This document shows positions 11,401 to 21,655 of a stretch of 64,000 nucleotides of DNA, one piece after another; the first letter of the stretch is position 1; every line of letters starts with the position of its first letter. The notes below the pieces were generated by a model, which searched no databases, was not told the origin of the DNA, and saw nothing but the letters and a program-made list of their open reading frames with translations. Location of the stretch: contig OZ024936.1 in assembly GCA_964017235.1 (NCBI GenBank), positions 17,212,496 through 17,276,495 of the forward strand, in the 5' to 3' direction. A program made the position numbers and the translations under genes. This DNA is from Sabellastarte sp. h YS-2021 (taxonomy: Eukaryota > Annelida > Polychaeta > Sabellida > Sabellidae).

Positions 11401-13232
11401 ATGAACTTCTCAAAGTAGATCAAGTAAGACATGAAAGTCACAGGCTGGACACCATAATTTTGGCGTTGTCAGAAGATATAGACCACGTATTGTGTCATCT
11501 TGTCAGTGGATGTGCTCATGATGTAAAACAAGAGGCTGTCCAGTCTTTTCACACAGACTGTGCACAGACTGACAGGTCAATGATGAAGTGGGTGTCTCTG
11601 TTCTCCTCTCAATCAATATTATTATGTGTTTGACCCTCGAGAAAGTGGACACATGGTTGTTAGAAGCTGTCTTCATATTCTGTCTTTTGACATGGGTCTT
11701 CAAGGAGTCACAATTATTCCCAGTGGAAAGTTGTCCCCAACTGAGCCTGGACAGCTCTTTTGGGAGTGGGTTACACGTCAGTTTGGCCTTGGGTTCAAAC
11801 CTGCGCAAAATTTTAACATTGGTTCTCAGGTCTTTGGTTATTGGTTCAAAAGGACCAGTTTTATTTAGAATATTAACTATTCAATGGTGGTAACACACTA
11901 GCCCCCTGCCTCTGAAGTCAGAATTTGAATCCCTGCTTGATCTCGTGTGAAAGCTGGTAGTTGCTTGCCGTTGGTCAGCAGTTTACAGTACTGAACTTTG
12001 ACCAACTGTATGTACTGGTTTCCTCTGCCCTTCAAGCTATCCGATAAAGTACTAGGTATAACATAAAACAATATATAATTAAATACATCTCACACAAACT
12101 CATAGCATTGGTTCAATAGTGTTTGGTCATTGGTTCGAATCCATATCATAATCCGGATATATTCGGTAACATTAACATTCATGACAGAAACATTAATTAT
12201 TGTCATTTTAATATGCTAAATATGTAAGTTAAATTATGACTAGAATTTTGGGGGTAAGATCGACAGACAATATTAGCTAAAAACAAACCATAGTGTAAAC
12301 AATGCCATTATCAGTTACCATACCAATTCATATGGCTAGATGTTCTTACCAGCAATACGTCCCTTCCAAGATCATATATATAGATCCAAGATTAAATATA
12401 TCGTGTAGACTTCCAGTCTACAGCTAAAGTCCTCACCCAAAACTACTAACCTATCGATGTATGGAAACTATTTCTGCTTTCCAAACAAGATCGAACTGAA
12501 AATGCATTAGGTCAGAGGTGGAGCAACAGGATTTCCACGAAATAAGCAATCCCTTATATAACATTATCATTGACCCCCAAGAGGTCACACATCTTCTGCC
12601 ATCTAGTAGATACAGTTTTTTATCATTTCACAGACACACAGGCACCAGTTACCAGTGACCTTATTGAAGATTCCAGAAATGCAAATACTACATTTCCAAT
12701 TACCTCTATAATTCAAGATTTCAGCTAAAACTATGTCAAGTCATTTTAAATTTGATATATTTTGTAGCATATTATATAAAGATCAGCGTATCACAATTGT
12801 ATCCCAAATTTTATGTTGTGGATTTAAAGTTTTGTCTGTAACATCAAATGAGAAATACAGCAGTCACTTATCCATGCATAAATGTTTACAATGCTGAAAC
12901 TTGACAAAATAGTACGCATTGGTCTCCTTCACCCACCCCCACCCCAACTTTCTGTCATATAATCTAATTCAGCATTTGAGGTCACCTGTTTTTGCTGCAA
13001 TGTGGAAGGAGGACCATCCACTTTCTGTTTTGACCTCTGGATCAGCTCCCAACTCTATCAAACGCTCCACTTCAGTCAAAGAATTTGCCAGGATTGCCCT
13101 GTGCAGAGGGGTTAAGCCATGCTCGTCATAGGTGTTTATCCTTCCACCAACAATGATCAACTCAGACGGGAGCAATCCATTTTCTTTTTTCAGTAATTCT
13201 GTCAGTCCAGGTGAACTGGGTTTGTTTCCCAT
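5279..13232 (-). CDS. Myristoylation-motif, ankyrin-repeat, coiled-coil, CARD-like protein (six exons)
   Basis: Exons in order are 12986-13232, 10336-10493, 9398-9495, 7542-7672, 6176-6293 and 5279-5462. Every junction is GT/AG with matching phase, and the sum is 936 nt, giving a 311-residue protein. The start MGNKPSS has Gly2 and Ser6, fitting N-myristoylation and membrane attachment. Residues about 35-165 hold roughly four ankyrin repeats (TPLHRAI, SSFHIAA, TALHVAA, LTPTEVA). Residues about 168-210 form a heptad-rich coiled coil. Residues about 222-308 have the helical pattern of a CARD, with a Leu-rich core, LLSCEDMESL and a closing DSGHGSLVECL. Together these suggest a membrane-tethered adaptor in apoptotic or innate-immune signalling. 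The CARD call is by eye; a DED or death domain is the main alternative. Start choice is supported by the paralogue at 3559. Confidence 0.72.
5826..5960. repeat. tRNA-like SINE fragment (family of 17262-17400)
   Basis: Contains the family's recognisable core: ACTTGTGAGACTTAAACCCACACAGAT, then a (GCCTGTGATTACATGCC) stretch and CTAACC. On the reverse strand GTGGGTTTAAGTCTCACAA resembles a pol III B box. Similar copies lie at 8970-9165, 17262-17400, 27285-27415 and 52375-52510. It is intronic in the ANK-CARD-like gene. Confidence 0.45.
6176..6293 (-). CDS. ANK-CARD-like gene, exon 5
   Basis: The acceptor is TTGGTACAG and the donor GTGAGTG. It starts with a polar linker (GGRNTDSQ) and then the first helices of the CARD-like domain (IKKNFFKLSKMNVKQLICLM). 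Phase 1 in, phase 2 out. Confidence 0.65.
6630..6750. repeat. CpG-rich cluster of CTCGAG palindromes
   Basis: CATCTCGAGATG at 6655-6666 is a perfect 12-base palindrome. At 6704-6735 a perfect 15-base inverted repeat with a 2-base loop is built from the same motif (arms starting CATCTCGAGATTGCT). The surroundings are CpG-rich (GATCGCGCGCCC), unlike the AT-rich intron, and GTTGG...CCAAC flank the cluster. It looks like a small foldback element. Confidence 0.5.
7017..7246 (+). mobile_element. tRNA-derived SINE
   Basis: Begins GGGGCCACAGTGGTGCAGTGG, with an A-box-like GTGGTGCAGTGGTAAC and a decayed B box. The body is shared with 10067-10297 (CAACTGTATGTACTG, TGATATGACCTGTACAGTG, TTGAAAG). It ends in an AAATAAATAAATA tail. 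It lies in the intron between exons 4 and 5 of the ANK-CARD-like gene. Confidence 0.7.
7542..7672 (-). CDS. ANK-CARD-like gene, exon 4 (coiled coil)
   Basis: The acceptor is CTTGCCAG and the donor GTGAGT. The encoded peptide is highly charged with regularly spaced Leu/Val/Met/Phe (VVKVLQSDMAALRREF, VDQRFRSLEKRL), consistent with a short coiled coil for self-association between the ankyrin and CARD-like parts. Phase 2 in, phase 1 out. Confidence 0.68.
8308..9397. other. Intron 3 sequence without a supported exon
   Basis: A minus-strand open stretch at 8308-8496 reads protein-like, but joining it in phase to exon 3 hits a stop, whereas exon 3 joins exon 4 cleanly. A foldback SINE lies at 8970-9165. 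Nothing else was recognised. Confidence 0.35.
8970..9165. repeat. Foldback copy of a tRNA-like SINE
   Basis: Arms of about 41 bases, CAACAGCCAAGGTCATATTGG... at 8975-9017 and its inverted counterpart ending CCAATATGACCCTGGCTGTTG at 9090-9130, flank a tRNA-like core containing GTTAGCAAGTTTACCATCTAA and GTGTGAGGGTTTGCCAC. It is followed by ATAAAACACCAAACTTTGAC, a typical SINE tail. Only this copy shows both arms. Confidence 0.5.
9398..9495 (-). CDS. ANK-CARD-like gene, exon 3
   Basis: The acceptor is TATCCCAG and the donor GTAAAT. It encodes VAHLLASLGQGAEKV and NDEGLTPTEVAEQHN, the end of repeat three and the last, degenerate repeat. It leaves in phase 2. Confidence 0.7.
10067..10297 (+). mobile_element. 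tRNA-derived SINE, best copy
   Basis: Starts GGGGCCACGGTGGCAGAGTGG. The A box (TGGCAGAGTGGTAAC) and B box (GGTTTGATTCCC) are close to pol III consensus, and the head folds like a tRNA with GGCC...GGCC ends. The unrelated body ends TGTTGAAAGCAATGTAAAAC and a CCCAAATAAATAAATA tail. It sits just downstream of ANK-CARD-like exon 2. Confidence 0.8.
10336..10493 (-). CDS. ANK-CARD-like gene, exon 2
   Basis: The acceptor is CTCTCAG and the donor GTATTT. The exon finishes repeat two (NMEIMAILLGKN), then has a charged Lys/Glu insert of about 20 residues, then RSTALHVAAQMGHSK of repeat three. It enters in phase 1 and leaves in phase 0. A full-length SINE sits about 35 bases beyond its donor. Confidence 0.72.
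10494..12985. other. Intron 1 of the ANK-CARD-like gene
   Basis: About 2.5 kb of AT-rich intron. Apart from a truncated SINE at 11880-12070, I see no exon or structural RNA. Open stretches on both strands around 11380-11890 lack splice support or protein-family resemblance. Confidence 0.35.
11880..12070 (+). mobile_element. 5'-truncated, degenerate tRNA-derived SINE
   Basis: Starts inside the tRNA head (GGTGGTAACACACTAGCCCCC), keeps a weak B box (TTTGAATCCCTG) and the body (CAACTGTATGTACTGGTTTCC). It is more diverged than the copy at 10067-10297. Confidence 0.6.
12986..13232 (-). CDS. ANK-CARD-like gene, exon 1
   Basis: Contains the ATG at 13232 and codes residues 1-82: the acylation-type N-terminus, one complete ankyrin repeat (HGLTPLHRAIL to LGADPEV) and the start of a second (SSFHIAAKTG). 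It ends in phase 1 at CAAAAACAG before a GTGACC donor. Confidence 0.75.
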
Positions 13233-14070
13233 GATGGCTACTGATGAACTGGCAATCAGCTCGGTTTACCAGTTGTAACCAAGTAAAAACCTTATAAGAA
13301 ATAGTCCATCCAGGTTATTGATTGATGCTGTTATCGCCTTATCTTGTTGTTTATGCTGTACTTTATACATTCATGAAGTGGTGCCTTTACAATCGGATAC
13401 ACTTTGCAAAGCAATAAGTGACACGTGACTGTCAAATCTCTGAATTTTTAATCCCATTGAATTAATAATTTATTAATTATTTCTAATGTAGTTCCTTGGC
13501 ACATTGGGTGAAGTTAGTGATCCAGACATAATTCAAACTTTTATTTTGTGTACGTACGATAGTATACAGATAAAATATTGACTTAATTTCTTCCCTCTAA
13601 TATCTTATTCAAACAATAACTCTTAACATGTTTGCAAAATAAAGACAGAAAATAATAAATAAATTTCTGTAGTCAATGGTCATATAATGTAGGTGATGCA
13701 TCTTTAATTGTTTATTCACAATAAATTGGAATAAAATTTACTTATGTGGTCCACTATAGTTATAATTCAGCCAAACATCGGTTTTATCTATTAAGATAAG
13801 AGATAAGAAAACAAATCAAGCCACTTATTGAGGAAGTGTTTAAAGCTTTAAGGTGGTCCAGATTTTACTGGCCTAGTCAAATAAATCCCAAATGATTTCA
13901 CACATTTCATCTCTGTTCTACGCAGTAGTATGTACTTCTGATGTCCCGCATTCTCAGTAAAATAAACACTTAACTATGTTTGCAAATACTTCCTTATGCT
14001 TTTTAATCTGTAATATTGATGTCACACTTGTATGGAATTTATGACATAACCAGATTTTATCCAGAATAAA
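13233..14070. other. AT-rich upstream region of the ANK-CARD-like gene
   Basis: Should contain the promoter and 5' UTR of the gene starting at 13232. No clear core promoter element, CpG-rich block or coding exon was found. Confidence 0.3.
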
Positions 14071-14077
14071 AATACCA

Positions 14078-15075
14078 TCAGAGATGTCCATACCCCACAG
14101 CCTGGGGAAATAGTTTTCAACACCATGAGATACAGAAGTTGTGAAACAGTATAAAGATCGGGATACTTTCAGATCAGTGTCAGTTATATAAAGGTCCTAA
14201 TAATGTTTAAGTAAAGAAAACAATGTGTAAGAGAAAGAAAATGTATGTTAAGATAAAATATTAAAACAAGACATTTCTATAGTAATATGACAACATTAAT
14301 CAGTAAACTAAAAATTATGAAGCTGTTAAATGTATTAATTGGAGAAAATCTGTCAATGGAAATAGCACACTCATGTAAGAGTACATATAATTATAAGTTG
14401 CACCAATACATATATCTTTGCTATAAGAGAAACACGTCTCAAATGTGGCAGGTGAACACACTTTGACCGAACCAAACCTAAAGGCCACACCATGATGCAC
14501 ACCTACACCCCCAACCAGTGTCCCTACCAAGTGTCAACCTTAAAAATTTCTATACCCTATGGAATCCAAGAAATAGCCCAGACAAGATTTTAAAACTCAT
14601 GGTCACTAAGACAAATTCAAAGGTCAAATCAAGATCAGACCATGATGCTGCACACCTACAACCCCTGAGCAATGTCCCTATTGACTATCAACTTCCTACA
14701 CTTTACGGGTTCAGAGGTACTGCTTGGACAAATTTTAAAGTTCAAGGTCACTATGGCAAGATCAAAGGTCCAATAAAGGTTAAACCATAATATTGCACAC
14801 CTACAAACCCTAACCAATGTACTTACCAATTATCAACATTCTACACTTTACTGTTTCTGAGATATAGCCCAGAAAAGATTTTATAGGTCATAATGGCAAG
14901 GTCAAACCAAGGTCACACCATGACGTTGCACACCAGCAACCCCCAACCAATCTCCCTACCAAGTGTCAACTTCCTACGCTTTTGCGGTTTCTGAGATATA
15001 GTAGCCTAAACAAGATTTTAAAGGTCAAGGTTACTACAGCAAGGTCACATCAAGGTCACACCATGATGTTGCAAA
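14078..15075. mobile_element. Element with about 147-bp internal tandem units (copy 1)
   Basis: A leader with TACCCCACAGCCTGGGGAAA (14091) and CAACACCATGAGATACAGAAG is followed by about four or five diverged units of roughly 147 bp. Units are marked by ACCATGATG/TTGCACACCTACA, CCTACCAAGTGTCAACTTCCTAC and GGTTTCTGAGATATAG, at about 14489, 14638, 14785, 14927 and 15059. The same leader and/or unit recurs at 28240-29145, 46190-46440 and 54757-54850. A leader plus tandem core suggests a non-autonomous Helitron/Helentron-like element. Confidence 0.55.
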
Positions 15076-15124
15076 CCCACAATCCCCAACCAGTGTCCCT
15101 ACCAAGTATCTTATCGACTACTAA

Positions 15125-15950
15125 GTTGCAAAAAAATTTACTCAACAGTGAAAACCTGAAGGTAGCTTCTGCTAAGTTATGCAATAAGCTGCAGGTCTGC
15201 AATTTCACCATGTTATAGCTGACCCAAAAGTAGGTGAATAACATATTTTAAACAAAATGTTGTAAGAGCAATAGTTTCCAAGTTACAACTTATTTACTCA
15301 ACAGTGAGAACCTCAAAGTAGCTATTGCTCAAGCTGAGCTGACTGAAAAGTTGGTAAATAACATATTTAAAGAAAATACTCTAAATGCAATAGTTTCACG
15401 TTACAAGTGATTTACTCAAGAGTGAAAACCTGAAAGTAGCTAGTATTCAGCCATGCCATGAGTTACAAGGGAATTACTCAACAGTGAGAAGCTAAAAGTA
15501 GTTATTGCTCAGCTGTGTAATGAGCTACAGGTCTGCAATTTCACTATGTTGTAGCTATGTTATACCTAAAAGTAGCTGAACAACATATTAAAAGAAAATT
15601 CTCCAAATGAAATAGTTTTCAAACTACTAGTAAATTACTCAACGATAAGAACCTGAAAGTGACTGTTACTCAGTTATGCAATGAACTACAGTTCTGCAAT
15701 TTTAAAATGTTACAGCTGACCCCAAAGTAGCTAAATAACATATTTATACAAAATTCTCTAAATACAACAGTTTCCAAGTTACAAGTGATTTTTCCCATCA
15801 TGGAAGGTACTGAAAAGTCAGAAAGTAGCTAAAATACACTTAGCTACTGAGATAGCCTCGCAAGTTACTCACAAAATTGTAGCTGTGATTTAGTGCATGA
15901 TTTCACGAATTTTAATACATTAAAAGCTACTTGAAAAATTCATTTCTAAA
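15125..15950. repeat. Degenerate tandem repeat related to the 134-bp family
   Basis: About five diverged units carry TTTACTCAACAGTGA, CTGCAGGTCTGCAATTTCAC and AAAAGTAGGTGAATAACATATTT. The end, TAGTGCATGATTTCACGAATTTT (15893), recurs at 38052 inside the 134-bp array, so the two arrays share ancestry. Confidence 0.5.
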
Positions 15951-15959
15951 TGATCCAGG

Positions 15960-16880
15960 CCGGATGCACAAGATAATCTACTTGTGGCGTAGTACATATA
16001 TGCAAGATAACAGAGAAATCCCTGCAATAGCCAATGAAAAAAAATTGTCATAAAGTATTGAAATAGTCACTTTGGGCGATGGTACCTCACTTGAAATTAC
16101 TCTTGGGAACAGACAAACAAACATATCTGCATGCCTTGGACAATTTCTCATCCTGGATAGAGAAGGTATTTTTCAAAAGAAACAGCATATCTCTGGGGGC
16201 TTATACTTTTGGGCGAGAAGTTGTTCTCACAGATGCAAATGCGGATGCCACAGAGTGATTTCATTATGTTAGCTGACTGGCAAGTTAGCTGATTTAAAAT
16301 CAAGAAAAGCATAACATTGAAAACTGGTAACTTATTACTCTGCAACTCACTTATCTGTGAGAGGAGAAATCTTGAGGGTCTCTACCATTTATATTGGAAA
16401 TTGTCTCAGCTCTGAAGGGATTTGTCTCCATTGCATTACAGACAAAAATAAACGAAAGTCTATCTCTTCACCATTTGGGTTAATGGGGAATCCCCAAGTG
16501 TGTAGGTGTTAGCAGAGCTTATATACAAGGATATTATAATGACATTTCTGGGAGATTGAAAAGTGATTTTACAGGGCTTTTTCAAGCTATGGTAGAGCAA
16601 GGAGTCAGTTTCATGATGCCACCAAGTCGCACATCGGAGAGAGTTTATCTCAAATGTAAATACTGAAATTACTTCCTCAATGATCATTATTTAAAAGAGG
16701 TTTAGAAAATGAACTTTAGTTTCATCTTAAAAAATGAGACTTTTGTCTCCATGTCACAGATTTTGTGTGAAAACCTCGCAAGATTTTCATGAACAATTCA
16801 GAATCTCAGCAGGATACATTTGTCTCCAGTGAGATATCTTGCTCCAAAAATACTGAATATTATGCATTCACAAACAAAAG
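15960..16880. other. Intergenic, nothing recognised
   Basis: AT-rich sequence with short open stretches only, none with splice-site and family support. Confidence 0.3.
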
Positions 16881-16884
16881 TCAA

Positions 16885-17905
16885 CCTGAGTCTGAATCGG
16901 TATTAACGTCCCCTTCATCAAATTTTACTACCTAAGTAAGTTAACTTCAAAATGCAGAACAAACTAAAAGCCTATATGTGTATTTGCATTTGTGTCATTT
17001 AAAACCTATGTTAAAGCAAACACAGCTTATTACTTCACCCAAGACAGAAAAGGGCACCAACTAGGTAATCTTGTAAGTTTTGTAAGTTTGTGTCTCTTTT
17101 TCAAATTCTTCCAAGAAATCATCACCACAAACTGACAAATAACCACTCTGCAACAGTTTACAGTTCCCATGATATATAATTACAGCAATCCTGATTGGTT
17201 GCAGTTTGGATTCATTGTTTGCTTGATTTCTGTGCAACTTACCAAAGGTATAAGTTATATTTTCATGTCCCATTCAACAGCCAGGATCAAGCTAGGACTG
17301 ACCTCCCAACAACATCACTTGTGGGAGTCAAACCCACACAGATTTAACAGCCTGTCATTCGATGCCAAACTTGCTAACCACTAGGCAACTGAGGGCCTTT
17401 TATGTTGATTTACTAAAGGTCTTATCTTTATAGGGGGGTTATTGATGTAATGTTTATATATTTCTGTGGGTTCTTGATGTAATATTTATATATCTCTGTA
17501 TGAGAAGAAAAGCAGAGGTTGTCAAAACATTACGTTATTGCACAAGTGGAGTTACTAAGCAACTGACTGCTCTTAACACGATACATATGATTATTTCTAC
17601 AGTTTATCTTTATTGTATAAACTTTCAAACTCTAAAAAATATTAAAGTAGGGAATCTAAAATTCGTCAGCAATCTAAAATTCATCACCTCTTAAACCTTA
17701 ATTCTATAAAGAAAGTGATGTGTTTTCTTAAACTTGATATTTTTGAGTTCAAAAAGCCCTAATTTACTATACATTCAATAAATCTCACCTCAATCCATTT
17801 ACTGGTGTTTCCACATGTGAGGAATTGCAGATATGTCGTGAATTCAGAGATGTGGTGAATTTTAGATATCTTACTCCATCTTTTCACAACACTGTAACCT
17901 TTGAA
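16885..17905. repeat. Interspersed repeat, copy Y (matches 26765-27890)
   Basis: Order and sequence match the later copy over most of about 1 kb: CGGTATTAAC, TTAACTTCAAAATGCAGAAC, AAGGGCACCAACTAGGTAATC, TTCTTGATGTAATATTTATA and AACACTGTAACCT. Both contain the same tRNA-like SINE core. The family is unknown; no reverse transcriptase or transposase remnant was seen. Confidence 0.55.
17262..17400. repeat. tRNA-like SINE fragment inside repeat Y
   Basis: Contains TCCCATTCAACAGCCAGGATC, then ACTTGTGGGAGTCAAACCCACACAG and GCCAAACTTGCTAACCA. On the minus strand GTGGGTTTGACTCCCACAAG is a near-consensus B box. Confidence 0.5.
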
Positions 17906-17909
17906 AAGT

Positions 17910-18550
17910 AATAAAATTGTGTCCAATTTTCACACAAATTCTGACTAAAAAAGTCATTTTTTTTTTTGCAAAATCGCATCTGCAGATCACCAAAATGATA
18001 TTACTTGTCTCAAATCACTGTGTTAAAGATTGTTACACTGTATTACCATGATCCCTGTAGGATTTAATGTGAATCTCGAATTTTTTTCCCCAATAATACA
18101 TATTCATGACCATTAAATACCCACATGCCCATGTTAAAAATTAATTTATTGATATTATTTTTATACACTATACTTATAAAGTATTATAAATGAATTATAA
18201 TCTTCTACTGCAGAAAAATGTATGAAAAATTGAGAATAAAATCCACTTCTCTTCCTTTATCAGTCATGTGATTTATTCGAATGGCAACATTTACATATTT
18301 TAAAACCATCACCTTGAAAATAATCTGCATCCAATGAATTTATTAAATGAGAAACTACAGTAATAAACTAGTGTTCAAAAACCACACATTAAAGAAAATT
18401 TATAAAGGCATTTGTCAGTGTAAAACTTTACTTATTTTGTTTAAGGTATTACATGATTTGGAGTAAAACTTATTTTAATTTCATATAGTCAGAGTCCTGT
18501 ACAATTTAAACATGCATGATAATATTCTTGATGCAAATGATAAATCAGTC
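17910..18550. other. Intergenic, nothing recognised
   Basis: AT-rich, with poly-T and simple A/T tracts. It lies just beyond the 3' end of the minus-strand zinc-finger gene. Confidence 0.3.
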
Positions 18551-18553
18551 ACA

Positions 18554-18559
18554 TTTATT
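18554..18559 (-). terminator. Polyadenylation signal AATAAA for the zinc-finger gene
   Basis: The minus-strand hexamer AATAAA lies about 190 bases past the stop at 18748, a normal 3' UTR distance. Confidence 0.4.
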
Positions 18560-18747
18560 GTTATCTGAATCAAACTCTCATCACATCAACAGCTGGTGGC
18601 TTTGTCCAATTGTGTCCAATGTGAAAACACCTTAGATCTTGAAAAGTCTTTTCTGTGTACATGTTATACAACTTGGGAGGTTCTTGGTATTTTCACAAAC
18701 TGGTAATCAAAAGTCTAGCAGTTTCAGAGTACTTCGATGGGTAGCCC

Positions 18748-19194
18748 TTAGTGATAGTAATGTTCACTTTTCATATCTACTTCTTCCAACTGATCTTCCT
18801 CAAGAACTATAATGCCATAAGGTATTAATTTCTTTGGCCGCACACCTTTAGACTGCCTTGTAATTCTTGGAGTTGATGCTAGACTTGGAGAGTCTTCCTT
18901 ATGTTGGTCTTCCTTGTGTGGTAAGGCAAGGGATTTAGAATAAAATAAATCCAACTCTACATTACTTGACTTTGGAATTTTCGAATTGGGAGTAAGGGTT
19001 GGCATAATAGGTGACGGCAACAACGCATGCTTTTTGCATGGTTCGTCAGCTGAACAACTCTGCACTGCTGTCTCAGATATAGCACTTGGTTTATTTATTA
19101 GCTTTATTCCCAGAAAGTCACAAAATGTTTCAATTATTGGGAACCAGTTGTGATGATACTTCATGGAATCTTCAACTTCTTTATAGTTTATAAC
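18748..19194 (-). CDS. Zinc-finger gene, terminal exon
   Basis: The acceptor is TTTTTGTAG. There are 148 codons plus stop, beginning VINYKEVEDSMKYHHNWFP. The compositional shift from aromatic start to Ser/Pro/Lys-rich tail suggests a small folded segment followed by a disordered region. Confidence 0.6.
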   Translation of the reverse strand, partial: VINYKEVEDSMKYHHNWFPIIETFCDFLGIKLINKPSAISETAVQSCSADEPCKKHALLPSPIMPTLTPNSKIPKSSNVELDLFYSKSLALPHKEDQHKEDSPSLASTPRITRQSKGVRPKKLIPYGIIVLEEDQLEEVDMKSEHYYH

Positions 19195-21655
19195 CTACAA
19201 AAACCAAGGCATGTAGTGCCTAACATACTTCATAACATTAAAAGAATACAATAACTAAAAACAGAATTCAGAAATATTCTCAACATCAAGTGTTCATTTA
19301 GTTTTACATCATATTTTATGTTTACTGCTGTTTGTCTGTTTATCAAAAATCAGAAAAATTTTGCCAATAAACCCTTTCTATACACATTGTAAATCTGCAC
19401 TTTTACACGTGTGTAGACTTAACCTTGTTAAAGAAAATTTCACCATTATATCGACTGTATATAATCTTTTTAGAATTATTAAATAAGTCAGAAACAAATA
19501 AATTGCAACTGCAAAGAAAATTGAATTTCAGCATAGATCGATAACACAGACTTCAAAAAATAAAACTTACTCCCCTCCAGGGTTTTATAGAAATACATTA
19601 CAAGTTAAGAGATCAGACATATATCTGATCAAAGCTTTCAAGTATAATAATCAAGTGTTACTTCTGATAGCTTTATTTTATTACAACTATAGCCCAGAGC
19701 ATAACTTAAGGTTAAAGTCAAATCAACTTTAATATCAACACATATATTATTTGTAAGACTGAGGTACAATCCACAAAATTCCTGCAAGCAAATTTATTCA
19801 GATAAAATGAAGAAAAAATTTCATTTTAGAGAATTTTATATGGTTATTAAACAACTATATATGTATTATATTTTAAAGGTTTACTAATTTGCAAATGTTA
19901 TCCGACAAAATTACCTGGAAATAACTGAATTTGGCCAGTCTTTTCTTTCCAGCATTGCGTATATTTGTCCTGTCTATTTCTGAACTGTTCTTCCCACATA
20001 CTTTCTTGATGTGTGATGCATAATTGTTACTTCGGATTTTCTTCAGACACACTTGACAAACATAGAAGTTTTCAAGGTCAGGATTTCCCATCTGAAATGA
20101 ATGTTATAATTGTAAGAAAGAAATCCTAGAGTTGACGAATAAATACAAAAGAGTGATAGTGCAAGAGATGAAAAAAAGATTATTGAATTGTCACTCTCAC
20201 TTTCTAGGAAAACATTATCAATGAGTCATTCAATTTCTCCACAAAGGAAAATGTTGAACGTTTGGCATATTATCATACTCGATCTGAACTGCACGCCATT
20301 TAAAAGACATATTTTTGTGGGATGAATTCATCATATAATTTAGTTTCAATAAAATAAAATTCTTGTAATATGTCCCAATACAAGATGAATTAATACAATA
20401 ACAGTCAAATACTTTACAGTAACACATCTGACACATCAAAAGATAGCCTGCAGTAGACCTGCTGGGATCTTATTTGTAAATTAGAGGGAGCTATTTGGTT
20501 GTTTGTAAAATTCAGAATTTCTATTGGGCAATACAGACAATCACCTAAATATTGCTCAGACATAATCCAAATTTCACCTTAATCCAAAGCTCTGATACTA
20601 ACAGCTTAAAAATCTCAATATTTTGCTCAAATAACAAATTTTTCCTTGTTATGTGTAGAATGCTCGTGTGTAGTTATGTGTAGTTATGTGAACTTAAAAC
20701 TAAGTAGAAGATATTTTAAAACTGATATACTTGAAAAACTTTTGTATTTCTTTTACTTATAGGAGGGCTTTGGTTCTAGAGAGGGGGGGGGGGGCTTTTG
20801 TCAGGGGGGCTTAGGTCCTACAATCATGGTAAAATCCCAATAATATGCTTATTATTTGTTACATTTTGAGACAACCATGAAATTGTAAAATGCCAGTTTA
20901 TCAATAATTAAACTGGAAATTTAACATAATAAGTTTCTTAAAATTCAAATATTGACCTGTCAGACCCATTTGCCTAATTAAATAACAATGGGAAATCAAA
21001 GGCTTTGTTAAAATCCCTTTGAAACACTTAATATCTAGGTGATTTTCATGAAAGAACTACCTAAATGTTACTTAATATGCCTTAAATGCTCATCTATAGC
21101 ATTTAATGTACATTTCGTCATAAGAAGCCTTAATAGAGAGATATTGAACAGCAACACCTACTCATAAGGAGGACTAATTAAATAAAAACTTGAAACCAAA
21201 GGCTATGTTAAATCCCTGTAAAATGCATAATATTTGTTACATTTTATTGAGACAACCACAGTATTGATACAATTCTTATGTAAAATGCTCGTTTAGTGAC
21301 AATTAAACCGGAAACATCAGATGTCTTAAAATGAAGATATTGAATAACATAATAAATGCCTAAACAGTAAATCTATGAAAAAAAACGAGACATGGTCATA
21401 CTGTATTATAAAACAGTACTACAGAGTGTCATTGAACAAAACAAGTAGAAGTCAATGATTTTTTCAAGGTAAAGTCAAATTTAGTGCAACTCAAACCAAA
21501 TTACCTGGAATTTCTACATTCAACTCACAGAGAGTCTAAGCCTAATTTTAAGAAATTGACATATTAGTTAGAATATAATTTCTGGAATTGCTTACCTTAT
21601 TATCCTGTATCCTGTGTAAACACTTTGCCTCCAAACTAAATTCTCCTTTGATAAA
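18748..21655 (-). CDS. Uncharacterised C2HC zinc-finger protein, three exons seen (5' end open)
   Basis: Exons 21596-21655, 19915-20091 and 18748-19194 join in phase 0 with GT/AG boundaries, giving at least 227 residues. The middle exon carries one zinc finger, VCQVCLKKIRSNNYASHIKK followed by VCG, with spacing Cys-X2-Cys-X12-His-X4-Cys, and then a basic stretch. The last exon begins with a hydrophobic/aromatic segment (WFPIIETFCDFLGIKL) and continues as a Ser/Pro/Lys-rich, probably disordered tail with basic STPRITRQSK and acidic LEEDQLEEVD patches, ending at TAA/TAG-type stop after HYYH. That suggests a nuclear, nucleic-acid-binding protein, by inference only. The first listed exon reads in frame upstream of the ATG at 20091, so the true start may lie further right. 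Confidence 0.55.
19915..20091 (-). CDS. Zinc-finger gene, middle exon
   Basis: The acceptor is CATTTCAG immediately before ATGGGA; the donor is GTAATT. It is 177 nt and encodes the C2HC finger (CQVC, H, C) followed by KRLAKFSYFQ. The ATG at the exon start may be the initiator or an internal Met. Confidence 0.62.
20820..21370. repeat. Degenerate tandem duplication of about 190 bp
   Basis: The block with TTGTTACATTTTGAGACAACCA and AATTAAACTGGAAA (about 20850-20930) recurs at about 21230-21315. GGCTTTGTTAAAATCCC (about 21000) recurs near 21200. Roughly three diverged units lie in an intron of the zinc-finger gene. Confidence 0.35.
21596..21655 (-). CDS. Zinc-finger gene, candidate upstream exon
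   Basis: Twenty codons lie between a TTTTGGATAG acceptor and a strong AAG/GTAAGC donor, reading KGEFSLEAKCLHRIQDNK in frame with the next exon. Short, so it could be chance; the good donor and shared phase favour it. Confidence 0.4.

Noticed and set aside
11382..11893. Overlapping open frames on both strands in intron 1
   Set aside because: No domain resemblance or splice-supported context was seen. They overlap the start of a degenerate SINE.
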